DNA of 64,000 nucleotides from Cordilura impudica (Eukaryota; Arthropoda; Insecta; Diptera; Scathophagidae): NCBI GenBank assembly GCA_963682025.1, contig OY821520.1:243781007-243845006 (forward strand), given 5' to 3'. The position numbers and the translations under genes were made by a program. This document shows positions 23,891-34,833 of this stretch, piece by piece (the first letter of the stretch is position 1; every line of letters begins with the position of its first letter). Below the pieces are notes generated by a model. That model ran no database searches. It was not told the DNA's origin and saw nothing but the letters and a program-made list of their open reading frames with translations.

Positions 23891-24527
23891 ATAAAGAACA
23901 TCGCCAATATGAAAGAAAAATATAATCTCTAAAAAAGTAAAACAAAGAGTACCCCTTTAAAAAAAATACACTCTTTTGAAAAAAAGTGCACTTTTTTTAC
24001 ACTTTCTTTAAAAAAGTTTCAGTTTAGTTTCACTTCAGTATAGTTTCAGTTCAATTTAAGTTCAATTTCAGCTCAGTTTCATTTAAGTTCTGTGTCAGTT
24101 AAATTTCAGTTCAGTTTCCGTCCGCTTTCATTTCAATTTTACTTAAGTTTCTTGCCAAATTTGGTTGCTTCCTTCTTTAAACCTCAAACAATTCAGCAAT
24201 TTAGCCAACTTTTTATATTGCGAACGATTAAAAATTTGGCCAGAACCAATTTCACAATAATCGCGTTGCCAATCGTTCATCAGACACAAACCATTTCTTA
24301 ACTTATATTAATTTTAAATAGTAAACTACGTTTAAATAAAAAAAAAAGAAAACAATTAATAATACTGAACAATAAAAAATAAATAAATAAACACATATTT
24401 TTGTTGTTGTAATGAAACTAAAAACTAACCACAAAACATTTAATAAATCCACAGTATAATTTTCGCACACAGTGACAACAAAACATAAACATAACCAACA
24501 ATAAAAATTGGCGCGTAGTGGACTCAC
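23891..24527. other. eag intron: GTAC and CAGTTT patches
   Basis: A short GTAC-type patch (23935-24020) is followed by CAGTTT repeats (24010-24125), then plain AT-rich intron up to the donor of the CNBHD exon at 24527. Confidence 0.55.
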
Positions 24528-25000
24528 CTTGCTACGATCTGGATCTAAAATAGTATCGGTAACTAAACCTCCACCTCCGCTTCCTCCTCCTCCCCCAGTG
24601 GCGCTGCCACCGCCACCTTTTTCGACATCGCTTTGGCCGGAAATGGCCTCTTTGGAGCCCGTTGTCACCTGGGGTGTACGACGAAATTTCGAAAAAATTT
24701 TTCGTACGAGATGATCTTGATTTTGAGGCAGTTGTGGCTCATTTTTACGCCTTTCGGCCAATTCTTTTTCGCGTTTCACATCGGCCACCTTGCGAAAAAT
24801 CAAACGATGTCTTAAGTTATAGGTTAGCACGAGATTGCGGGCAAAACTATTAGCAAAGGCTGAATAAAAATCGAGGACTTCGAGTAATTTATCACGTTTG
24901 ATGGCATGTAAATCACAATAGGTAAGGGCACGCACATTGGCCGCACTCTGGCCAACGGCTGAATCCTTCCAGAATTGGTCACCAAAGACGTCACCTTTTC
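24528..25000 (-). CDS. eag: eag exon: CNBHD end, intrinsic-ligand motif, calmodulin-type helix, Gly linker
   Basis: This 473-base exon completes a Gly codon and encodes [20 protein letters not shown], ending the CNBHD core. The segment [19 protein letters not shown] follows; YNL is the self-ligand of EAG-family CNBHDs. [20 protein letters not shown] and [13 protein letters not shown] come next; the latter corresponds to a calmodulin-binding helix of mammalian EAG1. Then come SGQSDVEKG and a glycine-rich linker ([17 protein letters not shown]) ending DPDRSK. The donor is aag/gtgagt, phase 0, and the intron before it is only 94 bases. The linker is species-variable; the rest is strongly conserved. 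Confidence 0.96.
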
Positions 25001-25094
25001 CTGGATTTTATAAAAAGAAAAAAAAAAAAAAATACACACAAATAATAATTTCAATAGCCAAGGCTTAAAAAATATTCCATAAAATTTTGCTTAC

Positions 25095-25347
25095 CCAAGA
25101 TTGCCACAACTTCATCATCTTGTATCACTTCCAATGAACCAGTTACTATAAAACACAGACTGTCTATGCTCTCACCCGTGTGATAGAGTAAATCGCCCGG
25201 TGCCGAATGTGACATCATAAAATGCATGGCCAAGGCTCGTAGACAACCATCCGAGGCAAGACGAAATGCTGGATGCTCGTTAAATACTTTGCGATTTAGA
25301 TGAACACATATATCAGCCTTCATATCTTTCGGACAATAGTTTAGTAC
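25095..25347 (-). CDS. eag: eag exon: end of C-linker and first part of CNBHD
   Basis: This 253-base exon opens [20 protein letters not shown] and continues through [19 protein letters not shown] into the beta-roll of the cyclic-nucleotide-binding-homology domain ([37 protein letters not shown]). In EAG channels this domain does not bind cyclic nucleotide with useful affinity; that is family knowledge. The acceptor is tttcacag and the donor g/gtaagc, phase 1. The sequence is essentially that of Drosophila Eag. Confidence 0.97.
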
Positions 25348-26491
25348 CTGTGAAATGAATGTTTTTTTTTTTTGGATATTTGGAATTTGAATTTTTTTTT
25401 TGTTTTTTTTTTTTCAGTTCTTGACGATTTTCCAAATTTTTAATATTGGGTCATTAAACTCATATACTAAATTTAATATTGTTGTATTAATGTTAAATAA
25501 TGTTTGAATATATAGATTTTGTATATTAGTTTTTGACACTCTTAACACGACACGCAGTTTTGTGTTGAAGTACTGTTGGTCTGTCCAAATGCACAGTGTT
25601 GCGAAGGGCCTTTCAATAGAGTTGAATGCACTGAAAAAACAACTCTTTCACATACAAATCTTCTGCGACGTCAAAGTAACCGTTAAAGTAAATGGCATTA
25701 AAATAATATTTTTCATATATACATAGATTTTTTATGGAACACGAAAAGATAAATGGCCGCTATTTTTTTTTAGCTACCAAATTTCATATTTAAGAGGTAA
25801 AAAAGGGGCGTTTGTTCGTTTTTTTCTTCTCGATTTTTCACAGAAGACATACTCAAATAAGGTATCATATGAAATCTATTTACAAGACCTATCCAATAGA
25901 GTATAAGACATGTACGACTGTGCTCCTCTTATTTAATAACACCCCAAAATTTGTGGTGGATTTTTTGTGGTGGTTTATATTACTTTTTAAATCAAAACTC
26001 ATTCATATATATTATTTGTAGCTCTGCTTTGGTGGAACGTATTTAGATTTTTTCGATATGACAGCTAGTTTATATTTTAACCGATTTTCCCCAAGAAGCT
26101 GCCGACGAGAGCGTTACCAGAACAAACCGACCTGACAGAGAAAACACTAAAAATTTGGGGACAATACTGGTGCACTAAAATTATTTCAGATAATTCAACA
26201 ATACAATCATAAAAACAGAGTAAGACAGAAACGGTGTGACTTATGAGTGTATTGGTGCAATAAAATTATTGCAGCTAATTCAACAACCCTCAAGAATAAC
26301 ACTATTAGGCCCAATTCAGACGACGATTTTTGACGACGCGCTTTTTCTTATTTCTCTTTTGAAGCTGCTACCAAAAACCAATTGCATTCATACGATGATT
26401 TTTAGTTTCATGTCTTTTTTTGATTCTGCTTTAGTTTATTTTTCGCATTAAGAAAAATATATGAATTAATGTAAATTCAAATTATCTTTCT
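25348..26491. other. eag intron: less AT-rich block with transposon-end remnant
   Basis: After an AT-rich lead, 25540-26460 is noticeably less AT-rich. At 26106-26136 it carries CGAGAGCGTTACCAGAACAA followed by ACCGACCTGAC, which matches the outer end of the mariner remnant at 36216-36247. A 33-base direct repeat (about 26169-26201 and 26254-26286, starting TGGTGCA) flanks a hairpin (26199-26212 with 26241-26254). I see no gene. Confidence 0.55.
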
Positions 26492-27297
26492 ATTATACCC
26501 TATACCACTATGTGGCTTGGGTATAATGACTTTGTGCTGCTGTTTGTAACAACCAAAAATATTTGACCTAGACCCATCTTTAATTATACCGATCGAATCA
26601 GAATCACTTTCTGAGTTGATTTAACAATGTCCGTCCATCCGTCCGTCCGTCCGTCCGTCCGTCCGTCCGTCCGTCTGTGTGTCCATGTAAACCTTGTAAT
26701 CAAACTGCAGGTCGCAAATATGAATATATTTTGATGAAATTTAGTACGTAAGCTTTTACCGGCCATGGGATGAACGCTATTGAAATTGGTGAGAATCAGT
26801 CCATGTTCAGACCTAGCCCCCATACAAATTACCCATATGAAATCGACATAAATTGCCATAAGATCCAAATTGTCATATAGATCTTACTCAAATTGGGTTT
26901 GTATGCGTTCATTACATCCACTAATGAGTAGTCCAAAAATGATCCCTTTGACCCATATAGAGCTGCTTCCCGATCTTCAGTTAAATCTATTAAAAAACAA
27001 AAATATTGCAATGATTCTTCTCAAATTTTGTTTGTACATATTTTTGCAAAATACAAGAGACTTTACCAAACATGATCAGGATCGGTCCATTTTTGGACCT
27101 AGTCCCTTTATAGATATAGCATCCGATATGAACTTTTTCATATCTGCAGCCAAAAAAAATTAATAAAAATCCCACTCAAATTTGGTTTATGCTTATTTTC
27201 TATGTCCAGTTAGTTGGGCCTAAGAGATAGAGTTTCTAAACGCATGGTATAGGGTATCGTATAGTCGGTCTAGACCGACTATAATTTTCTTACTTGT
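26492..27297 (-). repeat. Family R interspersed repeat, complete, reversed (copy R4)
   Basis: In reverse orientation it runs from ACAAGTAAGAAAATTATAG (27295-27277) to TGGTATAGGGTATAATA (26508-26492). The left-end palindrome is perfect at 27260-27283 (24 bases, half-site TATAGTCGGTCT). A (GTCC)n tract lies at about 26635-26675. The subterminal TGGTATAGGGTAT is repeated inverted at both ends. Confidence 0.9.
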
Positions 27298-27547
27298 TTT
27301 TCAATTCAATTTATTTATTTGTTAAATATTATTTACATTATTTTAGTATAAGTTTTAATCTTTTTACACATAATAATTTATCACAATTTTTCACACTATA
27401 TACAAAAACCTATTTAATATTTAAATTATTAAGAGTAGAATCTTTAGAATATCTAATCAAATAGCAGAACGTATCAATAGTTAAAAGTTTTAAGTTAAAA
27501 CGTATTCAGTTTAAAGAAACTATGCAAAAATATTAAATGAAATAAAT

Positions 27548-28207
27548 AACAAGTAAGAAATTATAGTCGGTCTAGACCGACTATACGATACCCTATACCA
27601 TGGTTTAGAGACCCTATCTCTTCGATCCAACTAATTAGATATAGAAAATGAGCAGAAACCAAATTTGACATTGTTATTAATTTGTTTGGCTGCAGATATG
27701 AAAAAGTTCATATCGGGTGCTATATTTATATGGGGACTAGGTCGAAAAATGGACCGATCCTGACCATATTTGACATAGTCACTTACATTTTGAAAAAATA
27801 TATACAAACCAAATTTGAGAAAAATCTGAGCAACATTTTTGTTTTTTGATAAATTTAAGTGAAGACTAAGAGTTGTCCAATAGGGATCATTTTTGACTAA
27901 AATTTGTATGATAATTTGGATCTTATGGCAATTTATGCTGATTTCTCACCAATTTCAACAGCGTTCATCCCATAGCCGATAAAAGATTAAATACCAAATT
28001 GCATCGAAATATATTCATATTTGCGACCTGCAGTTTGATTACAAGCTTCACATGGACACATAGACGGACGGACGGACGGACGGACATCGTTCAGATAGTG
28101 ATTCTGATTCGATCGGTATAATTAAAGAACGGTGTAGGTCAAATATTTTTGGTTGTTACAAACAGCAGCACAAAGTCATTATACCCAAACCACATAGGGT
28201 ATAAAAA
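27548..28207 (+). repeat. Family R interspersed repeat, internally deleted (copy R5)
   Basis: The left end has the perfect palindrome at 27562-27585 and the right end reads CCACATAGGGTATAAAAAT. It is about 660 bases rather than about 800; the middle lacks the GGGAAGCAGCTC segment and part of the TTTGTATGGGGGCTAGG segment. Only 250 bases separate it from R4, which lies in the opposite orientation. Confidence 0.87.
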
Positions 28208-28407
28208 TGTAAGCGATTCTTGATCTCACTGAAGTGGCCACTTCAAAGTACGAAATAGAATAAAACGTAACAAGAAAAAAAGAAATGAGTGTAAAGAGAA
28301 ATATGAAAAAAAGTCTTGAACACAGAGATTGTGTCGTTATGTTTACGCCTCTTGCTTCTCTACTCCGTTCGCCCACAAACAAAAAAAGACGTCGAAAAAC
28401 AACGTCG
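28208..28407. other. Unassigned sequence left of Transib copy 2, ending in its target duplication
   Basis: This 200-base stretch is not R-family and not the Jockey-type LINE found on the other side of the transposon. CGTCG at 28403-28407 is the left target duplication of Transib copy 2. Confidence 0.6.
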
Positions 28408-28414
28408 CACAATG
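28408..28414 (+). repeat. Transib copy 2 left terminus, altered heptamer CACAATG
   Basis: The first seven bases are CACAATG, not CACAGTG, and the nonamer-like GCAAAAATC expected 23 bases further in is missing. Comparison with copy 1 shows a deletion between two GCGCC motifs. Confidence 0.75.
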
Positions 28415-29338
28415 GCGCCCGACGAAGTTTTGAATAAAGCCATGTTATAGGAAACTTTTCAACGATTTCAAATATGCTACTCTTAATAATATCACATTTT
28501 TAGTTTAGAAGATATAACCGTTCAAAGTTGACCGACTTTCGGTTTTCAAAAAAACACACAATTTTTAGTCAATTTGTTGCGATTTCAGGTGTAATATCAC
28601 GAAAAATAGGTAACGAATCGCCTTATTTTTTGTTTGTATTGATTGATGTATATATTAAATGTATAATGATAAAAAAAAAATTAACTGTTTGCTTTGTGTT
28701 TCTCCTGGTAAATCACTATTTAAAAACTATCCGTTTTTTCACTATTTTTCAACTTTGACGGAAAATAAAAAAAATCCATATTTTTCTATATTTGCCATAT
28801 TTGCAAAACATGTTCTTTGATTATTTCTTTACATAATTCAAAAGGTTTTATCTGCCCGTACGTGCCCGTTTGGCTTCTAGAGGTAAAAAAGTTTAAAAAG
28901 ACATGGTTGCAGAAATTGTATGGCGTGCATCCCTTACATGTTTTGACTGACAGTAGTTTGATCTAATAGTTTGAAAATTGCATTTTAAGTCGGTTGTCTA
29001 CCTGTGAGCCTCTGCCAAAGTCTACTCCCAATATTCTGTTACAGATACAGGATGCACAAAAAACTACTCATTGAAATTCGCAGGTACGCACCTCATTTAA
29101 AAATTACTTTGGAGTACAAATGGTCAAGAACAATATTGACTTATGGTCCCTCCAGGTAGGCACAAATCTTATTTACAAACGAGCATAATATCAAAATTGC
29201 ATAATTTAGCGTAAATCCATATGTATGCAGGGAACAGGTAAATTTTTAGGCATGGTAGCATAAGCCTATATATTGCAAAATAAGCATAATGGCTGGATTA
29301 GTCTACGACTGAAAGTTGGCGCAACAAGTACTGAAAGC

Positions 29339-31231
29339 ATGGCGTTAAACAATTTAAAATTATTTGAACTGTTTAGAAGGTCAACCACACCAAAGTTTTT
29401 CACGGAAGCTGCTTTAGAAGAACTTGATAGCTTATACGGAAATATTGAGAGAAGCGAAATTATAAAAAATAATTTTTATCTGATATATGCAAATATTAAG
29501 GCAAAATGGGTGAAATCTAATCGAACCATTCAGAACTTCAACTCCAAATACGAAGACTGGCTTAATGAAGACACCATCCATCAACCAGAGGAGCAAAAGG
29601 AAGGCAAAAAAAAAAAGTATTGAGGAGTGTTCAATTTTCACAAGAAAGAGGAAACTTGCCGATGCCACCAATGACTTGACCACGAAGCATTTATCGGACG
29701 CGCTGTCTATTAAATATACAAAGGATAGTGAAAGAGTTAGGTCGCAGATTACAAAATCTGTTGCTGATGCAAGCCCACTGTGACTAAAAAGGATTAAGGA
29801 AAGCATCCCCACGCCCACAAACGCACACATTAAAAAGTATGGTTCCGAAGAAGCCTTGGCCTTGTTTATGGACTTATAACTTTCCAAAGGAAAATATGAG
29901 ATACTACGGGCATCCTTGATGCGACACGGGGCTGACGTTTTAACAGGATACAAGCATATTACGCAAGCCAAAATAAATCACGACCACTGCATACGGAGTT
30001 TACGGAAGTCTGTGTGAAAGCCAATCTGCAGGATCTCATGGGCCATACAGCAAAACGGTTGTTGGAGAGTCTTCCTGAAAATGAGGTGAAAATTCTTCCT
30101 GAGAAACTGACATTGATCAGCAAATGGAGCTGCGTTTATAAGCAAAGGATATCTTCCGATGACGCTACAATATCGGACGGAAGTATGTTTATGGCATCTG
30201 TTGTTCCTTTGCGGCTAAAATCTGATGTTTCCCTACACTGGAAAAGCCACGTCCGTCATCAGTGCATTATTGCCGACCAATAATGTTTCAGTTTGCATGG
30301 GAATCGGCAGAACTCATAAGGACCACGGTGAAGGACATTGAAGAACAAATAAGCAAGATCAAGCCTACAAAGCTGCAAATTGGAGAAGGAAAATATATTG
30401 AATGCAATTGCGAGTTCCACCTGACCATGGATGACGGGAAAGTCGTAAACGAACTGACAGGAACAACCTCAACATTGTCATGCCCGATTTGCAAAAAGAG
30501 TCAGAAGAACTTTGGTAATTTAAACGATTCTACAAATGAGGAGAATTACGAATATGGAATGTCACCATTGCACGCAAGGATAAGGTGTATGGAGTTCTTG
30601 CTAAAACTGGCGTATACCCTACCACAAGAGGAGGAAAACTTCGATGAAAATACATCAGTAAAGGATAAGGAAAATATCAGAAAGAAGCAAATACAGGATG
30701 CTTTTTTTAAACAAGTTGGACTATAAGTAGACTGTCCCAAGCACGGATACGGTAACTCAAACGATGGAAACACTTCTAGGAGATTTTTTGAAAATGATGA
30801 GGCAGTAACTAAAATCACTGGAATTGACAATCAAATCGTGAAAAGATTCGGAACGATCTTGAATGTTTTAAACTGCAAAGAAAATGTCAATTCTACAAAA
30901 TATGGAGAATATGCATCGAAAACTGCATCTCTTTTAGCAGAAATGTATCCACAGAAGAAGTTGACCCCGACCATCCATAAAATATTGGCGCATGGTATAA
31001 TTAAGTACCAGTCTTTGCCAATTGGAGAGCTTTCTGAAGAAGCACAGGAGTCTCTTAACAAATTTTATAAAAAATATTGATTGCAGAACACATACAAAGC
31101 AACAAGGGTAAGGCAAAATGAGGACCCCTTCAACATGTTGGCAGCATCTTCCGATCCACTTATTTCTTCCCTGCGAGCGGCATGTGAAGTCACGAATAGA
31201 GTTGGAAAATAATTATAGTTTAGAAATGATT
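29339..31231 (+). pseudogene. Transib transposase, copy 2, multiply broken
   Basis: Reading starts at ATG 29339 (MALNNLKLFELFRRSTTPKF). A replaced segment after LNEDTI (around 29575-29635) introduces HQPEEQKEGKKKKY and a stop. In-frame stops follow at TGA after ASPL, TAA after FMDL, TAA after FKQVGL and TGA after KFYKKY, where copy 1 or the family has a sense codon in at least the first three. The catalytic block KWGCDGSSGQS of copy 1 is reduced to KWSC by a 21-base deletion. The zinc-binding pair (LSCPICKKSQ) and SPLHARIRCMEFLLKLAY survive. So does TPTIHKILAHG followed by LPIGELSEEAQESLNKF, which is the block around the last catalytic Glu in RAG1/Transib (ASEGNESGNK in RAG1). It should be inactive. 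Confidence 0.82.
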
Positions 31232-31570
31232 AGTCTTTTAGATATACCTTCTCTTACGAATTGTGATGAATATTTTACAGAAAATTTAAAAAATAAATTT
31301 AAAAAAGAAGTAATTTTTTTTTTAATTTGTTGGTTAATAATTTAAAACATAAAACCCTAAAGAAAAAAAATAAAAACAATCTAAAAATGTAAAAATAATT
31401 TTTTTTAGTTACCATAAAATTGATTTTTCTACAAATTTTAAATTTGATAACCCATAAGTAGGCCCGTACAAAGCGTAGCACCCTTTCCAAACGCTCATTT
31501 CATAGGCTGAACAGTTATCTATCATATGCTGTTTAAACTGTTCAATTATGTTATTCGGTTCAAAAGATAT

Positions 31571-31608
31571 GATTTTTGCAACGAAAAAACTCAAATGGCG
31601 CCACTGTG
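31571..31608 (-). repeat. Transib copy 2 right terminus with heptamer, 22-bp spacer and nonamer
   Basis: Read inward on the minus strand: CACAGTG (31608-31602), a 22-base spacer (31601-31580), then GCAAAAATC (31579-31571). The same order and near-identical spacing occur at the 5' end of copy 1. The flanking CGTCG is at 31609-31613. Confidence 0.72.
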
Positions 31609-31613
31609 CGTCG

Positions 31614-32819
31614 CGTAGGTTCGTTGGTATATCACATGTAAAAACTATATACAGAATAGGACCTAGGACGCTTCCCTGTGAAACACCTGCTTTGATTTTA
31701 AAGTCATCAGTGTTGTGACTTTTGCTCTTTACTCGAAAATTTCTGTTGGTTAGAAATGATTCCATAATCATGCGGCAATTTGGTGGAAACATATTTCGTA
31801 TTTTATATGGCAGACCCTTGTGTCATACTTTATCAAATGCATGGGCAACGTCTAAGATGATAGCCGAACAGTAATTCCTATCTTCAAATGTTCTTCTTAC
31901 CGATCCGTTATACGATTTACCTGTTCAATTATGCCGTGTTATTTACGAAAGCCAAACTGGTGTGTGGGTATGGCATACTTTTCGGTGAGATATGGCCAAG
32001 AGCAATTTTTCGAATAGTTTAGATAGACACGGAAGAAGACTTACAGGTCTATAGGATGAAGCAAGTGTTTTGTCCCTACCAGGTTTGTGGATCATAGTAA
32101 TCTGTGACGTTTTGCAAGAGTCCGGAAAGTAGCCATTCTGCAGCATTTCGTTGAATAAGGCGGTAAGATATTCTATTACTGTCGTAGGTAGTTCTTTAAT
32201 CATTTTTGGGCAAATTAGATCACACCCGGGCACCTTTTTAACACCTAGTTCATTCTTGATAACATTACACAGCTAATCGGAGGCGAGCCTAATTCGGTTT
32301 ACTGTGGCTTGATTTATTTCAGTATATACAGGAATTTGATAACCGTTGGTGCATGGGTTTGGCTTAAAAACAAGACCTAAATACTCAGCAAATGTTTCAG
32401 CATTCTGTTTGTCACTACGTGCCCAGTTACCACTAGACAGCCTAAGTGGGAATTCGCCTAAACTTGGCGGTTTTAAATTTTTTATTGCTTTCCATAGAGA
32501 ATGATGTTTAGAACAGCCAGGAGAAAGGTCTTCTAGATATGTCTCTAGATTTCTTGTTTCGACTTCGACTTGTTTCAGCGCTTCTCATAGTTTCTACACT
32601 TAGATTGAGTCTAGACTTTACTGCAGGGGATCGATGGGCTTGCCATTCCCTTCTAAGGCATCTCTTAGTCGACACTAGTTCTTCTATTTGGCTGTTGCTT
32701 ATCGTGTGTCGGCCATTTAGGGCTAGACTATAGGTAGGAGTGGCAACCTCCGCAGCAGTTATTAACGTTGAATTAAACATGTGTAATTTAAAGTCAATGT
32801 CAGTGCCCCCTTCATTCAC
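31614..32819 (-). pseudogene. Jockey-type reverse transcriptase fragments, no YADD block
   Basis: Recognisable pieces are FNEMLQNGYFPDSCKTSQIT, ASSYRPVSLLPCLSKLFEKL (finger region), and GVSQGSVLGPILYIVFTCDI (palm motif just before the catalytic FADD), in the expected order. The protein ends at PTNLRDA where the CGTCG duplication of the transposon starts. The conserved FADD and thumb are absent. Confidence 0.82.
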
Positions 32820-33038
32820 TAGGGAAGAGTTGGTGGCAATGTGACTGGATATATATTCGCGAAACTTTAACCAATTTGTCTTTGGTGAGATTAGTTTATA
32901 GTCTTGAGGATTATATATGGGATCGTCTCGAAGGCAGAATATGACAGGGGCATGGTACGAGGGGAGATCTGATCTTGACCCCGCTGATATCAGATTTCTC
33001 CTAGTGTGCTTAGTTATTCCAGAATCTATGAGATCTGG

Positions 33039-33329
33039 CTATTTCTTTAAATCTGTAGGCCAGTGTGTAGGTTGTGCTGGTGAGATAAAGTCGAGGTCCC
33101 TTTGTTGCAAAAGGGCATTATAGAGTTGCCTGCCTCGGCGGCTTATGAGACGGGAGCCCCAGTATGGATGTTTAGCATTATAATCGCCTTCGGCAAGGAA
33201 TTTTTCTCGCAGTGTTTTAAAGAAATCGCTAAATTGAGCTAATGTTATTGAAAATGTTAGCGGACAATAGATAACTGATAAGGAGATATTGCTACTATGA
33301 AAAGCAATGCAAACTGAAGTTGCCCGCAA
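33039..33329 (-). pseudogene. Jockey-type AP endonuclease fragment
   Basis: GDYNAKHPYWGSRLISRRGR followed by QLYNAL is the conserved (G)GDFNAKH-type catalytic Asp/Asn block of LINE endonucleases, which nick the target DNA. About 97 residues are readable before the frame breaks. Confidence 0.8.
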
Positions 33330-33743
33330 GTAGTTTTTCGAATATTCTTCTCGGGCCTAATGTCGTATAAGAGACCTAATTTAGACACCAATTCCTCCAT
33401 GAGCCTTACCATCAGGGTAGTTAGTTTTGTAAAAGGTATATCCTGGTATTGCAGAAATTATATTTATTCGTTAAGTGCGTTTCAGATAAGAGTATTATAT
33501 CAATGTCTTTCTCGGACAAGTAATTGGTTAATTTGGACTTGTGTTTATTTACACCATTGGCATTCCACATACATATCTTCAGTAAACTCATTTTTGTGTC
33601 ACGAGGATTTGCAGCATTTGGCCCTGCATATTACTTAGTTCCTGCAAAGTAGATTGTAATGTTTTCATAAAGCCATTCATTGATTGAAAGAACATATTCA
33701 TTGTGGATTCAAGGTCCGCGTTGGTGGGAGGAATGTCTGCATT

Positions 33744-34833
33744 CTATTGCTGGAAAGTCCATGCAATTTCAGGTTGGTTTGGTTTATTCTGAGTCGGATC
33801 ACCTCTCAGCATACCCGCATATGAAATACCTGGTATGACAGGATTGAGGATTAAGGATTTTGAGGTATGTTGGGAGGCTGATTTCTTACAGTGAGCAAAC
33901 GTTGGTGTAACCTTTTCTTGAGTTCCATAATTTGCGGTATGATTGCCGCCACAATTTCCACATCTTACGTTTTCCTTATCTTCAAATTTATTTAATGTAC
34001 ATTCCTTAACTTGGTGAAAATCACCACAAGCAAAGCATGCTGAGCGTAGTGTATAGTAGGACTTTGCGCCCTGTCCTACAGGACCATTTCTTTTGTGCGG
34101 TTCTTCTACTTGTATCCTGCGATCCAACAGGTATCTGACATTGTAAATTCGGTTTCGTTTCTTTTCAGCTTTGAGACTTTAGGAACCAGCTCCACTTTTA
34201 ACATACGTTGAGGAACCTTATTTTTATTTAAAATGTTATTTACCGACTTTGTTTCAAAACCTACATGAAGGGCTGATTTAATTTGATTCTATTCCTTTGT
34301 TAACCACTAACAAGCTTTTGCTACTTTTTAGCTGATATGTGTAGAAATTTGTTTTGGCCTCAGTAATTCAAGTTGAAACTACATGGTAATTATTTTCATT
34401 GTACACCTGTATTTTGTTATTATCGATAATACTAGTTAGGGTTGAAACAAGAGCACTAGAGGTAGCTTCTCGGATAAACATAGGTGCGGGCCTGACAGTT
34501 GAGGTGGGTTGAACACCACCTGAGCTATTCTGATAGGCTGGCTGAGTTATCAATATCCAGTAGGGCAAACCTATTTGCATTGGCTTGTCTACTGGTTGAA
34601 GGTTGCCCTTTGGCATTTATTTTTATAATCTTGGCTGAATTGCCATAAGGTGAACTGGATTTATGCTTGCTCGTTATAGTAATATAACGATCCATACCGG
34701 TTTGAATTGAATTATTTTTGGGCAACTTACATTGATTACCGCGCACCTCGTTATTAGGTTGGGAACCACAGTTTATTCTTTGTTGGGTAGATAGTATCTG
34801 AGTAGGCATTACTGTTGTTGTTGGCATTGACAT
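33744..34833 (-). pseudogene. Jockey-type ORF1 (gag-like) remnant with zinc knuckles
   Basis: The upstream piece contains STSRQANANRFALLDIDN, a segment typical of Jockey ORF1 proteins. The downstream piece holds knuckle-like motifs: CFACGDFHQVKEC (complete), CGNCGGNHTANYGT (last Cys replaced) and FAHC. ORF1 proteins bind the element RNA. Frameshifts separate the pieces around 34130-34370. Confidence 0.75.

Larger units (their letters stand above)
28408..31608 (+). mobile_element. Transib (RAG1-like) DNA transposon, copy 2, both ends present
   Basis: This 3,201-base element starts CACAATGGCGCC and ends GGCGCCACTGTG (CACAGTGGCGCC inverted). CGTCG flanks it on both sides (28403-28407 and 31609-31613), a 5-bp CGNCG duplication typical of Transib. 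About 0.9 kb of 5' noncoding sequence, a decayed transposase and a 3' tail are collinear with copy 1 at 1-2579. Copy 2 has lost about 45 bases right after its 5' GGCGCC and a 21-base piece that held the first catalytic Asp motif. Orientation is opposite to copy 1. Confidence 0.87.

Noticed and set aside
25580..25610. A CACAGTG heptamer near 25593 as another Transib end
   Set aside because: No CGNCG target next to it, no nonamer-like block at 22-23 bases and no transposon text; a seven-base match is expected by chance.
26584..26868. Family of similar 60-100-codon frames in R repeats (MDLMAIYVDF...HGPILTNF... type)
   Set aside because: The frames recur only because the repeat recurs; they start at different points, are cut by stops in several copies, and run through the (GGAC)n tract. 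Nothing suggests selection on the protein.
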